Source: Ephemerocybe angulata
Lineage: Eukaryota; Basidiomycota; Agaricomycetes; Agaricales; Psathyrellaceae
Assembly (NCBI GenBank): GCA_013368325.1
Contig: JAACJK010000115.1
Location: 372,001-436,000 of the forward strand
Direction: 5' to 3'
DNA: 64,000 bases
Numbering within the stretch: the stretch's first letter is position 1; each line of letters starts with the position of its first letter. Positions 35,118 through 45,830 of this stretch are shown here, piece after piece. Position numbers and translations under genes: made by a program. The notes beneath the pieces were generated by a model, which made no database searches, was not told where the DNA came from, and saw only the letters and a list, made by a program, of their open reading frames with translations.

Positions 35118-35547
35118 ATGGACGGCACCCCACCACCGCCCCACAGCGAGGTGCCCGCCGCCGCCGCGCCCCAGGTCCAGCAACACACAGGGTCGCCTAC
35201 CGACTTCCTCAAGGGTGTCGTTGGGAAGCGGGTTATCGTGCGGTTGACGATCGGTGTCGATTATCGAGGTGCGCATGGCTGTTCCACTGTCTTCTCGGGT
35301 ACGTTGGGCTCAGAAGAATGGATCTATGGATGGGTATGACTACAGGTATCTTGTCATGCCTGGATGGGTATATGAACATCGCGATGGAGCAGACGGAGGA
35401 GCATGTGAACGGGGTGGTCGTGAACCGATATGGGGATGCGTTTATTAGAGGGAATAACGGTGCGCCTCGGTTTATCCTATCTCAATGACGTATCCTTGAC
35501 TTATGCTTTCTTCAGTACTGTACATATCTGCTGCCGAAGCATTGTAA
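35118..35547 (+). CDS. LSM6: U6 snRNA-associated Sm-like protein LSm6
   Basis: Exons 35118-35268, 35346-35459 and 35516-35547 join in phase to 98 aa. LSm6 is one subunit of the LSm2-8 ring that binds the U6 snRNA 3' end in the nucleus and of the LSm1-7 ring in mRNA decay. The Sm1 motif spans FLKGVVGKRVIVRLTIGVDY and SCLDGYMNIAMEQTEEH; the Sm2 motif is GDAFIRGNNVLYIS, split by the second intron. A Pro/Ala-rich N-tail of about 25 residues precedes it. One oddity is Ile in RLTIGVDYRG, where the family usually has Ser or Asn; the pseudogene copy keeps Ser. The start is the first ATG in frame after the tRNA relic. Confidence 0.92.
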
Positions 35548-35714
35548 CCCGATAATATGAAAACAGACTCGAATCACCCATCCGCGCTCGATGTTTCCCA
35601 GTTCTCGGCTTTTGCTCTCGCCTCTTCCACGAGGATTCCCTTCGCAGCATCCACCAGCATAACTTCAGGCTCGAGTGATTCCTGAACATCCCGGGTCTTC
35701 TTACAGGGACTGTC

Positions 35715-36159
35715 TAGGGCCATGTTCAGAAGCTCAGATGAATTTCGAACATGTGTTCCGAACATCTGAGGCTTGGGGGGTCTTTTGAACAGAGGTTTTT
35801 AACAGGTTCGGAACATATTGTTCTGAACCTGTTCAGAATGTTAGAAACACGATTTTAGCAATGTTCCAAACCGCTTCGGTGTTCAGAACTTCTGCAGCAC
35901 TTTGGAAGGAGTTGGAGAAAGCACTGGCATGCGAGCCGAGTGTCCAATTGCACATATTAAGGGGGAGGACGGTGAATGGAGACCATATCTGTTAAACAAT
36001 GCACAGTGAAGGCACTCGACACAAGGAGGGTTTGCCTGTGTTCCTAACACCGCCCTTTTGGCCCTCCAGAGAGGGCGGAGTTTCTAACAAATGTTCGAAA
36101 TTGGGTTATTAACATAGTTATTAACGTGTTAATAACCGACCCTCCCGAACATGGCCCTA
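35715..36159. mobile_element. hAT-like MITE, 445 bp, 8-bp target duplication
   Basis: The ends are TAGGGCCATGTTC and its inverse GAACATGGCCCTA. GGACTGTC flanks both sides (35707-35714 and 36160-36167). The paralogous segment at 27.0 kb has an uninterrupted GGGAGTGTGGTAGG at this point, so the empty site is visible. The interior is rich in GTTC/GAAC inverted motifs with no coding frame. An 8-bp duplication with TAGGG ends fits the hAT superfamily. Confidence 0.85.
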
Positions 36160-36345
36160 GGACTGTCGTAGGTTCAGGCACGAGAGCATGGATATGACCA
36201 AAGCCTATGTCGGGAGGACGGATTCTCACTGCTGGTACGTATGTCTATTCACTTATGTCTCGCACATAAACAAGCAGCACCGCGTCGCCCCATATCTCCT
36301 GACTCCATCTTTATGCTTCCCAGCGCCAGACGGTCAAAACCTATT

Positions 36346-37179
36346 TGCGCCCGCTTTCAGCATCGGTGCGTGTAGCAGGAACAACAGCAGTGACAATGTT
36401 GACGATGCAATAGTCGGAGGAAGGGAGGAAATTAATGGACTGGGCCACAGTGTGTATTGTTCTTGAAGAGAGGGAGAGTAAGAGCACTCGTCATACCGGA
36501 GGACGAGATAGCTGAGAGCAAGATGCAGGGGTGGCGAAATCGCTTGTGCGAAGGAGGCCGGTGGACGTGACGCGTGCATTGCGGGCCAGATGGAAACAGA
36601 ATCCCAAAGACGATGTAACAGGCAGACGCGCCCTAACGTATAGTCCTGTATCGCCTTCCCTGGGCTCCTTCCGCGGGTCTGCCCATCCCCGCCCTGAAGT
36701 TAGAATGGTACGGTCATTCGTACCTCTCCACGCCTTCCAAAACGGGCACGAATGGGCAGACAGATTGGTTAGGCTCTCACCCAGAGGGAGTTCAAAGGTT
36801 CGCAGGGATGAGCAGCGTGCTCGACGAGGCTGGGCGACGGAACTCGGGGGCCGTTGTGAAGGGGGAAGCAAAGCTCGACTAACAACCGCCGGCCAGCTGA
36901 CCTTCAACATTTAAATCTCCGGTACACGTGCCCTGGGCGCTTCGCGGGCGCTTCATTCAGACTGCTGTGAATGCTATGCACTCCAGGCATAGCTAATCGC
37001 GGATTCCTACGCCCCCCGAAGGCTTGGAATAACTTGAAGTCGATCGTATATGACCCACTGGTTCTATGTGTAGACAAGATAATTAATTATAATGGGTGCT
37101 CGAATGGAAAGTACGCAACGAGCAATGTGCAAGCCTCGAAGTAAAAACGCATAGAAAACCCCTCTTCAGATTCCAGTTC
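36346..37179. other. No gene recognised
   Basis: Open frames at 36491-36914 overlap on opposite strands with no motif. A block near 36915-36941 (CTCCGGTACACGTGCCC and flank) recurs near 41779. Confidence 0.35.
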
Positions 37180-38539
37180 CTACAGCTGTCCGTACGGAAA
37201 CACCTGCGGGCAGTCCGGTATTACCCCCTGGGCATCATACAAGAATCCCAAGTTCAGAATCAAGTTACGTCTCAAAACACCAGTCGGATTCGGATAGAGC
37301 TTCACAACCGTCTTGCTAAGGAAATCAGTATAGCGCTTGCATGGCGTACTGAAATCCGCAGCATCCGGATCGACCGTATACGTATTGACGCCATTCTCAT
37401 TCCTTCCAGGTTTGATAGGGTGCGCATTGAAAATGTCGATGATCCCAAACCCGGAAGTGGGTTCCGGGGCTCTCCAGAAGTCTTTGGGGTACTTTCCATC
37501 CCGGAAGATGAGTGTGGCGTTAGTCATGTCAAGGCCGGCCGTGGCGCGCTCGGTGATGCGCCCGTCGACGAACATGCTGTAGGGGAAGGACGACTCGCCG
37601 AAGGCGGTGAAGAAGCGGATGGCGGTGAGGTCAAATTCAGGGTTCGTTGCGATGCCGTCTTGGATGCGGCGGTGACGGAGCTCGGCGGCGACTGTGAGGT
37701 TGTAAAGACCTCCACCGTACTTGTTGCTGTACTCGACGAACTAAAATGAATCCCATATCAGCCTTCAGTCGCCTATTTCGTATTGTATGATGGAAGTTAC
37801 ATACCAAATCGAATTGGGTCTGGTTGAAGCTATGGTTATCGCCCCAGTGGAAGTCCGCACGAGTCATACTGGCGTCGCCCTCAAAGACAGAGTGGGTATT
37901 AAGCCCCCCAATGATCGCAGGGGCACCCGTGTCGGGTCCAGTCTTCGCAGTCTTCCCTCCGATACTGAGGAGGTCCGTCACCAGATTGCCGTCTACGAGA
38001 TGCGCAGAGTACGTCGCAAAGCGCGCAGCACCCGGGGCGAAGTTGAAGCCTTACGCGAATTAATCAATCAGCCTTCTGCCATACTAATGTATTCAAAGAT
38101 GTAGTGGAGGAATAGTGACATACCTTCCTGGGTTGCTGTAATGATCTGTGCCGGTGTGGCTACGCCAGAACTCGGCAGGTACTATAGGTTGGAGGTGTAT
38201 ACTGTCAGCATCGACGACCACCTATGAGATAGTTAATGTAAGTGCACGTACCCCGTGGTTCGCGAGCGTGTTCAGGCCGGGGCACGGCCCGCGAATGTCT
38301 CCGGGACGAGGAGCCTTGTACGGGTGAGCTTTATCGTTCACCAACTTAGCCCCACTGAACGTGAGCGGAGGCGGGGGTCCCGGGGGTAGGACTGCAGGGA
38401 AGCCTGCGGTCGCTGCTTCGACCTGACGCGCCGATAAGCCGCCGAGCGAGCCATAGGCGGGGAACGCGAAGGTGACAGAGACGCTTGATAAGGCTATGAG
38501 CAGTGCATAGAATTGGAGGAAGGAGCTATTGAGGCGCAT
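37180..38539 (-). CDS. Unspecific peroxygenase (heme-thiolate, long type)
   Basis: Exons 38539-38252, 38181-38124, 38049-37805 and 37740-37180 join in phase to 383 aa. The secreted enzyme uses H2O2 to oxygenate aliphatic and aromatic substrates. A signal peptide (MRLNSSFLQFYALLIALSSV) is followed by the PCP motif with the heme-ligand Cys (RGPCPGLNTLANHG), the EGDAS motif that binds Mg near the heme, and the acid-base pair Arg-Glu seven residues apart in RFFTAFGE. Two late cysteines (STPCKRY, PDCPQVFPYG) could form the C-terminal disulfide of long-type enzymes. The closing segment FPYGQL is typical. A TATA-like box precedes the ATG. All catalytic residues are present. Confidence 0.93.
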
Positions 38540-38560
38540 GACGAATTACGGACGGGGAGA

Positions 38561-38567
38561 TATTTAT
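38561..38567 (-). promoter_or_regulatory. TATA-like box of the peroxygenase
   Basis: ATAAATA on the minus strand, 22 bp upstream of the ATG, in an otherwise GC-rich stretch. Confidence 0.4.
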
Positions 38568-39770
38568 GAAGGCGCTCTATCTTCGCGGTGGGGGCGAATG
38601 TATTTGCCTGAGATAAAGTGCCTCACTGCTCGCATATTTATACCTATTCTCTGTGCATATGACCTGTACCCTAACGTCCACGCGCAGTTAGGATTCAGTA
38701 ATGTTGGGAGGAGAAGCTGGACTTGAGAACATAAGATGGCGAGTGAGGTACTTTGGTTTGTCATTCTCATGGTGTCAGAGGAGAAGCGCCTACTCGGAGG
38801 CCGAGAAGCACGCATATGAGGGGTATGAGCGCTCCCAAAATTTATTTACGCTGATCTCTTACGATAGGCTTTACTCGGATTGCCACGGTCCCTGGTTTGA
38901 GTCACAGAAGCCGCCTTTCAATGAAGCCACTTTTGCAAGGCTCCAGTCTCACTCTCAGAAATCGCCCTCAAAAAGTATCGTGAATCGCGACACCATCTCT
39001 CAGAGATGGACGGTCCACCTTCACCAATGACCTAGCTGTTCTACGGTCTACCCAATAATGAACGGCCAATTAGTAATGAGAGTCCAAGCAATGTCTTGGC
39101 CTGCAATATATCCTTTCTGGTGCCGTATTGGGCTGACCCAGCTCTCCTATTTATGTGATGACAAATAGCAAATCCCAGGTGCGCAGCGCTAAATCCCTCA
39201 CACACCTTACAGCAATCGCTGCGTACCCCCCGATGCCTACCACCCACCGGGTTTGAACCTGGAAAAGTCGGATAACTATCACCATCATGTGGCTACGGAG
39301 ATGGTCACGGATCTGGGAAGGAAAGCCCTCGAAGGATTGCAAGTACCCCGAGTGAGTTTATGGTAGCCGGCCAAAATTGTACCTGGCGAGGGGGATTACA
39401 AAGGTTTGGGATTAGGGATAGTTTGGGGCTAGTTCTCTGGTCTTCTTTCTGCCTTTGGTAAGAAATTGCCAATATGCCTTATGGAATATGTGAGTTCATC
39501 TTCTGCGTTCGGAGTGATTTATAAGTCGTTCGCCATGGAGATTCAGGTTTCGGTCCCGAAAGTTGCGTGTCCTATACACGTTAAGTGCCCGGAGAAGTGA
39601 GACCTACGTATCGCATCTCAAGTAGCTTTAATCCGATGAAATCGCAAAATGGTACACCACATCCTCCTATTGGTCTAACCTGTTCCAGCCCACGACTGAA
39701 CCATGGACTACTAACGCAAGATGCACGAGAAGAGACTTGAAAGTTCGTATCAGATAGTACTGTGTATCTA
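38568..39770. other. No gene recognised
   Basis: One plus-strand frame (38701-39030) is open for 109 codons but shows no motif and no splice context. Confidence 0.4.
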
Positions 39771-41623
39771 CTAGACAACCTCGAACAGATCGAACCACTT
39801 CCACGCCCCCGAGAACTCATCCTGATCCTCTGGCTCAGCACCCCACATCACAACCCCTTTCGCGCTTGCAGGGCACAAAGCCGCCTTCTGCACAAACGTC
39901 TCAGCCTCAATGTCCTCCATCCCCACCAAGGGCGCAATCGTCACCCGCCCATCCTTCTCGCGCTGCTTCCCATCGACCAAGGAGATAAACACCGGATTGG
40001 ACCACTCTTCTTTCCACCCAGGAGTCCACTCTTCGTACGGGTACCTCCAAAGAACGACGGTGCTGTCTGGCCCGTTGCACCTCTGAAAGTAGTTTGCGGT
40101 AAAGAACCACGCCGGGTGCTGCGGGGGGTACTCGAAGGAGGACTGAAACTCGGAGAAAGCATGCTCGGACGCGGAGACCCGCGTAAGGGAAGACGCTGAG
40201 GGGTTCTCGGGGCGGTACTTGAACTTGTATCGGTGGACTTGAAGGCTAGCACGAACATCATCGTCGTATTCAACGTCATTGAAAGACACTTCTAACTCTG
40301 TCTCAATGGTGCTGTCGTCGCTATCGTAGCTTTTGTTGTCGGATATTTGTTGGTAGAACAAGGACTCCCGGACGTCGAAGATAAGGTCTTCAGTACCGTC
40401 AACCGGAGAGCAGATATTCGGGCCCAAGACTTTGTTTGGGAGGTTATCGTATCTTTCGATATCGGGCTGTCTTCCGGCAAAACGGATGGAGAATGAGGGG
40501 ATCTTGAACCTCCGTATAGAGGTCTGCAAGCTAACATAGCCGCTCGCGACGGGGCTGTAATCAGTATAGACCACACCGTGGACACCCTCCCTTGTAACAT
40601 ATATAACGTGCTTTTCGCTCGCGAAGACCTAGGGATAGCGGGTGTTCTCTCAGAAGTGGACTCAGGTGCTCGTACTCTGCGAGAGCGACTCACCTCTGAT
40701 GGCTTAGATACATCTAGAACCCTCCAGCCCGTGTAGCAGTCGGATAGGAAGTCCCACACCAGTGTCAGACTCCCGAGCTGAACAATCAGCTTGCTTCCGA
40801 TGAGGGAGAAGGTCTGGATCTCGGTTTTGGGTAGATGTACGATGGCGAGTTGGCCATGGGATCGTGTCTCGAACGTGTTGTGGGCTGTCCAGTATAGTTC
40901 CAGTAAAGCCAGTGTTGTAGCCTCCTCGGAACCGTCAACACCACTATAAAACAAGGTTAGAGCTCGGCTTCGGGTTAACTTTGAAGGGGCTCACGGTGGT
41001 GTATACCCTTTCGGCATACCGGCGTCCACTTTATAGAAAATGTAGAGCCTATCGCGACCGGCAATAGTCGTGTATTCAACTTCACAGAATCGATCGAGAG
41101 GTGCCTCGACGACAAGCTTAAGGCTTGTAGGAGAGATGATATCCCAGACTCTGATCTCTTCTCGCCTGAAGGTCAGGAGAAACCGACCACCGGGAACGAG
41201 ATGCATCTCCTGGATGTCGTCGATATCTGCCACGTAAGCGGCTGGGAACCTGATCCTCGTCATGACCTTGTCGATGACATCCCCAGTTTCAACAGACTTT
41301 GCATAGGCTGAGGTGAGCCGCAAAGGCGCGGTCGCAGCCTGTTTGTACTCGGAAGCCGTGTTGAGGTGGGAGTAGCTTGGCCGAAAGAGACAGTTACGAA
41401 TGCAGTGCTGTTCCAAACAATGCTTCCAAATGAGCTCTGCAGAGCCCTCGATAAGGTCATACAGGCTCTTGCACGTCTATTATGAATATATTCATTCGTC
41501 GTTAACCTGATTTAGGACCCAAGACGTCTAAACACGCACGAGCTGAAGATGGAATATGTCGAGTGGGTCCATATGACCGATGATTCCAAGCTGGATTTCT
41601 GGCGGTAGTGAGGTCATAGCCAT
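39771..41623 (-). CDS. F-box protein, paralogue C (557 aa)
   Basis: Exons 41623-41540, 41476-40995, 40943-40694 and 40628-39771 join in phase. The F-box core is LPPEIQLGIIGHMDPLDIFH. The remainder aligns with A and B (LVPGGRFLLTFRREEIRVWD, SLTLVWDFLSDCYTGWRV, LCPASAKGVVMWGAEPEDQD, WFDLFEVV). Exons 1 to 3 have exactly the lengths of B (84, 482, 250), so C is closer in structure to B. It may start at 41623 or at the second ATG, 6 bp later. The frame is intact. A role as SCF adaptor is inferred from the F-box. Confidence 0.86.
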
Positions 41624-42056
41624 GGCTTCCATGGGTTAAAAGTCAAAGCACTATGGATACTGGAGGATTGGTGGGGTGACGATGAACCACTGATGAACGC
41701 GGTCGTGGATCAAGCGAGGAGAAAGCCAGCAAGGCTGCGGGACCGACCCGGTTCTAAATGAGTTTAAATATTTCGATCTCCGGCACACGTGCCCCGGCGC
41801 TTAAGGTGCCTGTCCTCCCTCTGGCTGTACACATAGTATCTCTGATACAAGTACATGTGCAGCAACATACTCGTTGGCCATTTTTTTCACAGCTGATTCG
41901 TTAAAGGTTGGCGTGCCCATCATTTCATGCCCTACCCAACCAACCGTTGCGTTGTGGACTCCGAGTTGAGAGTGAACCGTCGGCGCGCATCAATGCATCA
42001 CTGCGGGGTACTCGCTTTGGTCGTTGTTTGGCATCAGCCTCGACATAAGCGCCCCA
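41624..42056. other. Intergenic, no gene recognised
   Basis: Contains the second copy of the CTCCGGCACACGTGCCC block near 41779. No coding frame of note. Confidence 0.35.
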
Positions 42057-42090
42057 CCCTTCCTTCCTTCCTTCCTTCCTTCCTTCCCTC
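42057..42090 (+). repeat. (CTTC)n microsatellite
   Basis: About six CTTC units followed by CCTC units. It creates artefactual Leu-Pro-Ser repeats in overlapping frames. Confidence 0.95.
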
Positions 42091-42109
42091 CCTCATCTTC
42101 CTCACGATG

Positions 42110-42456
42110 GCCCACCCTCCCGCCTCCGCCCTTCAGCCTCCTCCAAGAAACGCAAACGCACGCCAACCGCATCGACGATCCCCAAGCCGCCGACGGCGAC
42201 CCTCACCCCCTTCCACTTCGCGCGCCTCACAGCGATCTGGGCGCTCGACCACCGCATCCCCACCCCCGCCTCCCGAGCCGCCTGGGCCGCTGCGCGCGGC
42301 CTCGACGCCGAGAAGGTGCATAAGTGATGGTACCGCTGCCGTGCGCGGGCGAAGAAGATGGGGGTGGAGATTCCGGAGGGGAGTTATGAGATGGATGTGG
42401 GGGATGTTGAGGCGGAGATGGAAGAGGAGAGAGCGAGGGAGGAGGCGGAGGAGTAG
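42110..42456 (+). pseudogene. Homeodomain-like protein, nonsense codon in helix 3
   Basis: The frame reads KKRKRTPTAST, FHFARLTAIWALDHRIPTPA, SRAAWAAARGLDAEKVHK, a TGA at 42325-42327, and then WYRCRARAKKMGVEIPEG and an acidic tail to 42456. The spacing and the K-V-H-x-W-W-Y-R-x-R-A-R-A-K-K recognition helix match basidiomycete homeodomain-like proteins, in which two aromatic residues are expected at the stop. A single TGG to TGA change explains it. The DNA on both sides stays open in the same frame. No ATG is found upstream, so the 5' end is unclear. Confidence 0.55.
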
Positions 42457-42989
42457 GAGGAGGGTGAGGGTTAAGAAGGAGGAGGAGGAAGAGAAGGTGG
42501 AGTGTGTGTAGATCAGGAAGATGGAGGAGGAGGCGCAGGAAGAAACACAGAGTATGTCGCGTATATGCGCGCTTTGATTTGGTCTCATCGCATTTTAGGA
42601 AAGGGCGACACAGCGCGTGTCGATTCATCTCCGAAGGCGCTTCCAGCACCGTTGGCACCCGCGCTGATGGAGGACCGCCAGCAGATTCAGACTGGCGTGG
42701 ACGACGCAGAAGGTACGTCACTCATACGCGCTCCCACTCACAGCTCATCGCTTTCCAGACATCTCCCAAACCTCCGCCATCACTCCGAGACTTCCTCCAC
42801 CCCTTCCTTCATCCCCGATGCCCACATCATCGCCCCTCACCCTGTCGCAATGCTTCCTCCCTCCCTCATCGCCATACACAAGCCCTCCACCCCGCTCGGA
42901 ATCGCCCACGACGCCTCTATCTGACAAACGATTCTGGCGGCGGTTCCTCTTTCCCTCGTCTACGGCTCCGCTCGCTTTACTGAAGTCTC

Positions 42990-43390
42990 TTTGGCTTGTC
43001 TTCTGCTTTCTGTTATGCGTGGTCCTCGTTCGTCTGCCCCTGAATCCACCTCTTCGTTAGCTAATACTTCTCTCGCTGCGTGCTCTGTTTCGACTTTCCT
43101 TCGAGGTACACGTCGTGGAGGGAGGGTGGTCGAGTGCGTAGGATGGAGGAGGTGTGGTGTTGGGTGTTGGGTGTTGGGCGGAGGTTGGGCTGGTAGGGTA
43201 GTGCGCGACTACTTTCGTTCGCCTCTTCGTGCTCGTGACCTCGTTCTTGGCTCCTCATTTTGCTACGCCTTTGCGCGCCGATTTCCTTCGCGATTTCGTG
43301 CCTCTGTGCTTCCCGTTCTGGCAGCAGTCATGGTTCTGCTTTGTGGCTTCGTGGCTTGGATACTCCTACCCATCTTTGCTGTTTGGTGTA
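42990..43390 (+). repeat. Dispersed repeat, copy 1
   Basis: It shares ordered blocks with 45025-45830: TTAGCTAATACxxCTCT, ACACGTCGTGGAGGGA, GAGGTGTGGTGTTG, CTTTCGTTCG. The second copy is interrupted by an insertion. No coding potential recognised. Confidence 0.55.
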
Positions 43391-43615
43391 TATCCTGACT
43401 ACCCGAGATGGTGACAAGGACTCCTGGGGTCTGCGAAGGGCAACGCGGCGGACTATTACTTCATATATCGTACCTCTTAAGAGAACAACAGGCCTCTTTG
43501 GTTAAACTTTTAACTCTCTATGTATTGTAGTTCATGAATGTTTTTGCCGAACAACATGTTGTATTTGTTCCAATGTCCGCCTCCTTGCCCTCCCATTGAC
43601 ATCCACCACACCCAT

Positions 43616-44062
43616 CTACCACACGTCAGGACATGGTTTTTTTTTCGTCGGGATCCCCACATCATGTTTTGGGAACTTTTGGATGTGAATTTCAGACTGC
43701 CAGGGTACGAGTTGGAGTTAGACCCGCTGAATTCTATGGAAAGCCATTCATGAGATATCGTGTACATACCTGATGGCCCTCCAATACTCCCCAAAACTTC
43801 CCGCACGTAAAGCAGCATTTGTTGTTGTTCCCTCGTTCGAGCAACATGTCCTCGAGAACCTCCCTCGCGTATATAATATCCAGAAGCTCCTCGATCTCCC
43901 GGGCTTGAACAGCGTCCTGTGTGAGAGTCAGCGCTCGCGGTTAGGATATACATCATCTCATCCAGAGTAAGTAGGAGTACTTACGCTCTGGCGACGCGCC
44001 TCAGCGAGAGATAGCAGGGAGGTTCCAAAGATGGATAGCAGTGCGAGGAATGGGACACGCAT
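43616..44062 (-). CDS. Small secreted Cys-containing protein, copy 2 (101 aa)
   Basis: Exons 44062-43985, 43916-43770 and 43696-43616 join in phase. The product mirrors copy 1: signal peptide MRVPFLALLSIFGTSLLSLA, AREIEELLDIIYAREVLEDM, CCFTCGKFWGVLEG and the end PCPDVW. Intron 1 is 13 bp longer than in copy 1. Changes cluster in the third exon (for example E to K and G to K), making the tail more basic. The TATA box is conserved. Function unknown. Confidence 0.7.
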
Positions 44063-44097
44063 TGTTGGATGGGAGCCGGTTCCGATATGGCGTCGAC

Positions 44098-44104
44098 TTA
44101 TATA
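44098..44104 (-). promoter_or_regulatory. TATA box of secreted-protein copy 2
   Basis: TATATAA on the minus strand, 36 bp upstream of the ATG, in the same place as in copy 1. Confidence 0.6.
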
Positions 44105-44939
44105 GGATTGAGGAAAAGCCCATTCGGCTTGCGTACCCCTTCGATTTGGTGGGGAAGTTCAATTGTATCTCAGTTCGGTGATGAGCGCCAGGGAAATCAG
44201 GCCTCAGCGAAGGTGTTTTAACTTTTGGACTGTTAAATGACAAGAAACCCCTATATAATTTTGCGAAAAAGAGGGTCGAAACAAGGAGGCCACCGCTTCT
44301 CCACGCGGTTTTCTTGAGGCGCACATGAAGAGGCGCGCTTACGTGCTTGGCTATACTTGGGCAACTTATCAACCATCAGTTCTTTGCACCACCCTTGTCC
44401 GAGATCATGATGGAAAGACGGGCCCTGAGTCCCTGACTGGTGCTGCCTAATTATAACCACCGCTTAGTGCCATTTTACCTGGCTCTCAGGGTCGGGGAGG
44501 ATGAGGAAGGCATGCATATCCAACTCGCCTGTGTCCACAGCCCTAAGAATGAGCTCGCAATAGGCCATGCCGATCTCTGATTCTCATATTCGATCTTTGA
44601 TCGGGTCAGGATTATGGCATGATGACCACCGGTTACTATTCGTTAAGGGAGATCCAGGAGAAGTTACAGCCCAAGGAACCGACACCAGCATTGCCTGGCC
44701 AGCGTAATGAGGATGGCTTTACGTGTGGCTGTTGGGCGTTGGGGCTTCGTTGGAACTTGGTGTGGGTAGACCCAGCGCGTTGAGCGTAGCGCGGATCGGC
44801 TGATAAGTTGGAGGTTGATGATTGGTCGGTGTGTATTTCAATTTCTTAAACGTTCCATCATATTGGCACATGTGTGCCGCAACCGAAAAGTGGGTGCGAG
44901 GTTTCACCTCATTCAAGTTGAAACTGGACGTCAAAATTT

Positions 44940-44984
44940 TGTCGAAGCCGAACCAAAGCCGAACCAAAGCCGAACCAAAGCCGA
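44940..44984 (+). repeat. Short tandem repeat, 11-bp unit
   Basis: GCCGAACCAAA repeated about three times in a row. Confidence 0.85.
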
Positions 44985-45024
44985 TCTCAATCTAGGCGAC
45001 ATTTGCTCTTCCTTCTGTGTTTCG

Positions 45025-45830
45025 TGTTTGGCTTCACTCTCGTCTCCGATCGCTCTACTCAGCCCTCTATAGTTCTCGTTCATCTCGCCTTTGGATTGGT
45101 CTCGTCATTAGCTAATACGGCTCTGGCTGCGTTCTATGTTTCAACGTTCCCTGGTGATACACGTCGTGGAGGGATGGGTGCTCGACTATGCACGGCGCGG
45201 TGAATCTTCAGGGCTGGATGGAGTGAATAGAGGAGGTGTGGTGTTGAGTGTTGGGTGGACGTTGGGCTGGTAGTGTGTGTGTGTGTATACTTCTAAGGAC
45301 AACAACACACCCCCCGAGAGAGATATGCCCGCCATTCAAGGCAGCTGCCCCCTAGGGGGCATGTAGGGAGAACCCGGCCAAGCCCCTGCCTACCTAGAAC
45401 AACGCAGGACCCGAGGCGACTGAAGCATCCGGCAAGCCGTCGCATTGTCCATCCTCGGGGAGCCACGCTGCCGAGGATTCATGAAACCATGCACCAGTAA
45501 CCGTAGACCGTAGCACACATCCCTAGCAATCCTATGCAGATAACACCATGTAGTCAGATAGCACACACACAACATACACAATTTCAATCAACCACTAATG
45601 TGTAGGCTCCCGAGGTATAGGGACCTTGTCTATGAGCCGCTCAATACTGTACGCGTAGGACGCCACTATTGTGACCCGCGCGACCACTTTCGTTCGTATC
45701 TTCGTGCTCGTGGCATCGTTCTTTCGTTCCTGGTTTTGCTACGGTTTGGCGCGCTGACTCCTTCGTGCTTTCGTGCTTCCTGTTCTGGGATCGTTCTGGC
45801 TGTCATCATGGTACATCCTATATCGCCTTC
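45025..45830 (+). repeat. Dispersed repeat, copy 2, with about 390-bp insertion
   Basis: Blocks shared with 42990-43390 are split near 45277 and resume near 45669. The inserted DNA starts with a (TG)n run and has no coding frame; it could be a solo LTR or MITE, but I found no clean target duplication. Confidence 0.45.

Larger units (their letters stand above)
34872..36345 (+). repeat. Inverted segmental duplication, copy 2 (intact LSM6 side)
   Basis: Inverse match of 26872-27899, extended by the 445-bp MITE and its 8-bp target duplication at 35715-36167. It begins at a tRNA-Glu relic, as copy 1 does. Confidence 0.85.
43400..44539. repeat. Direct segmental duplication, copy 2
   Basis: Same orientation and content as 27893-28987, including the secreted-protein gene, its TATA box and its 5' flank. 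Confidence 0.85.

Noticed and set aside
42024..42323. Plus-strand frame with Phe-Leu-Pro-Ser repeats
   Set aside because: Created by the (CTTC)n microsatellite; the homeodomain-like frame overlaps it and is better supported.
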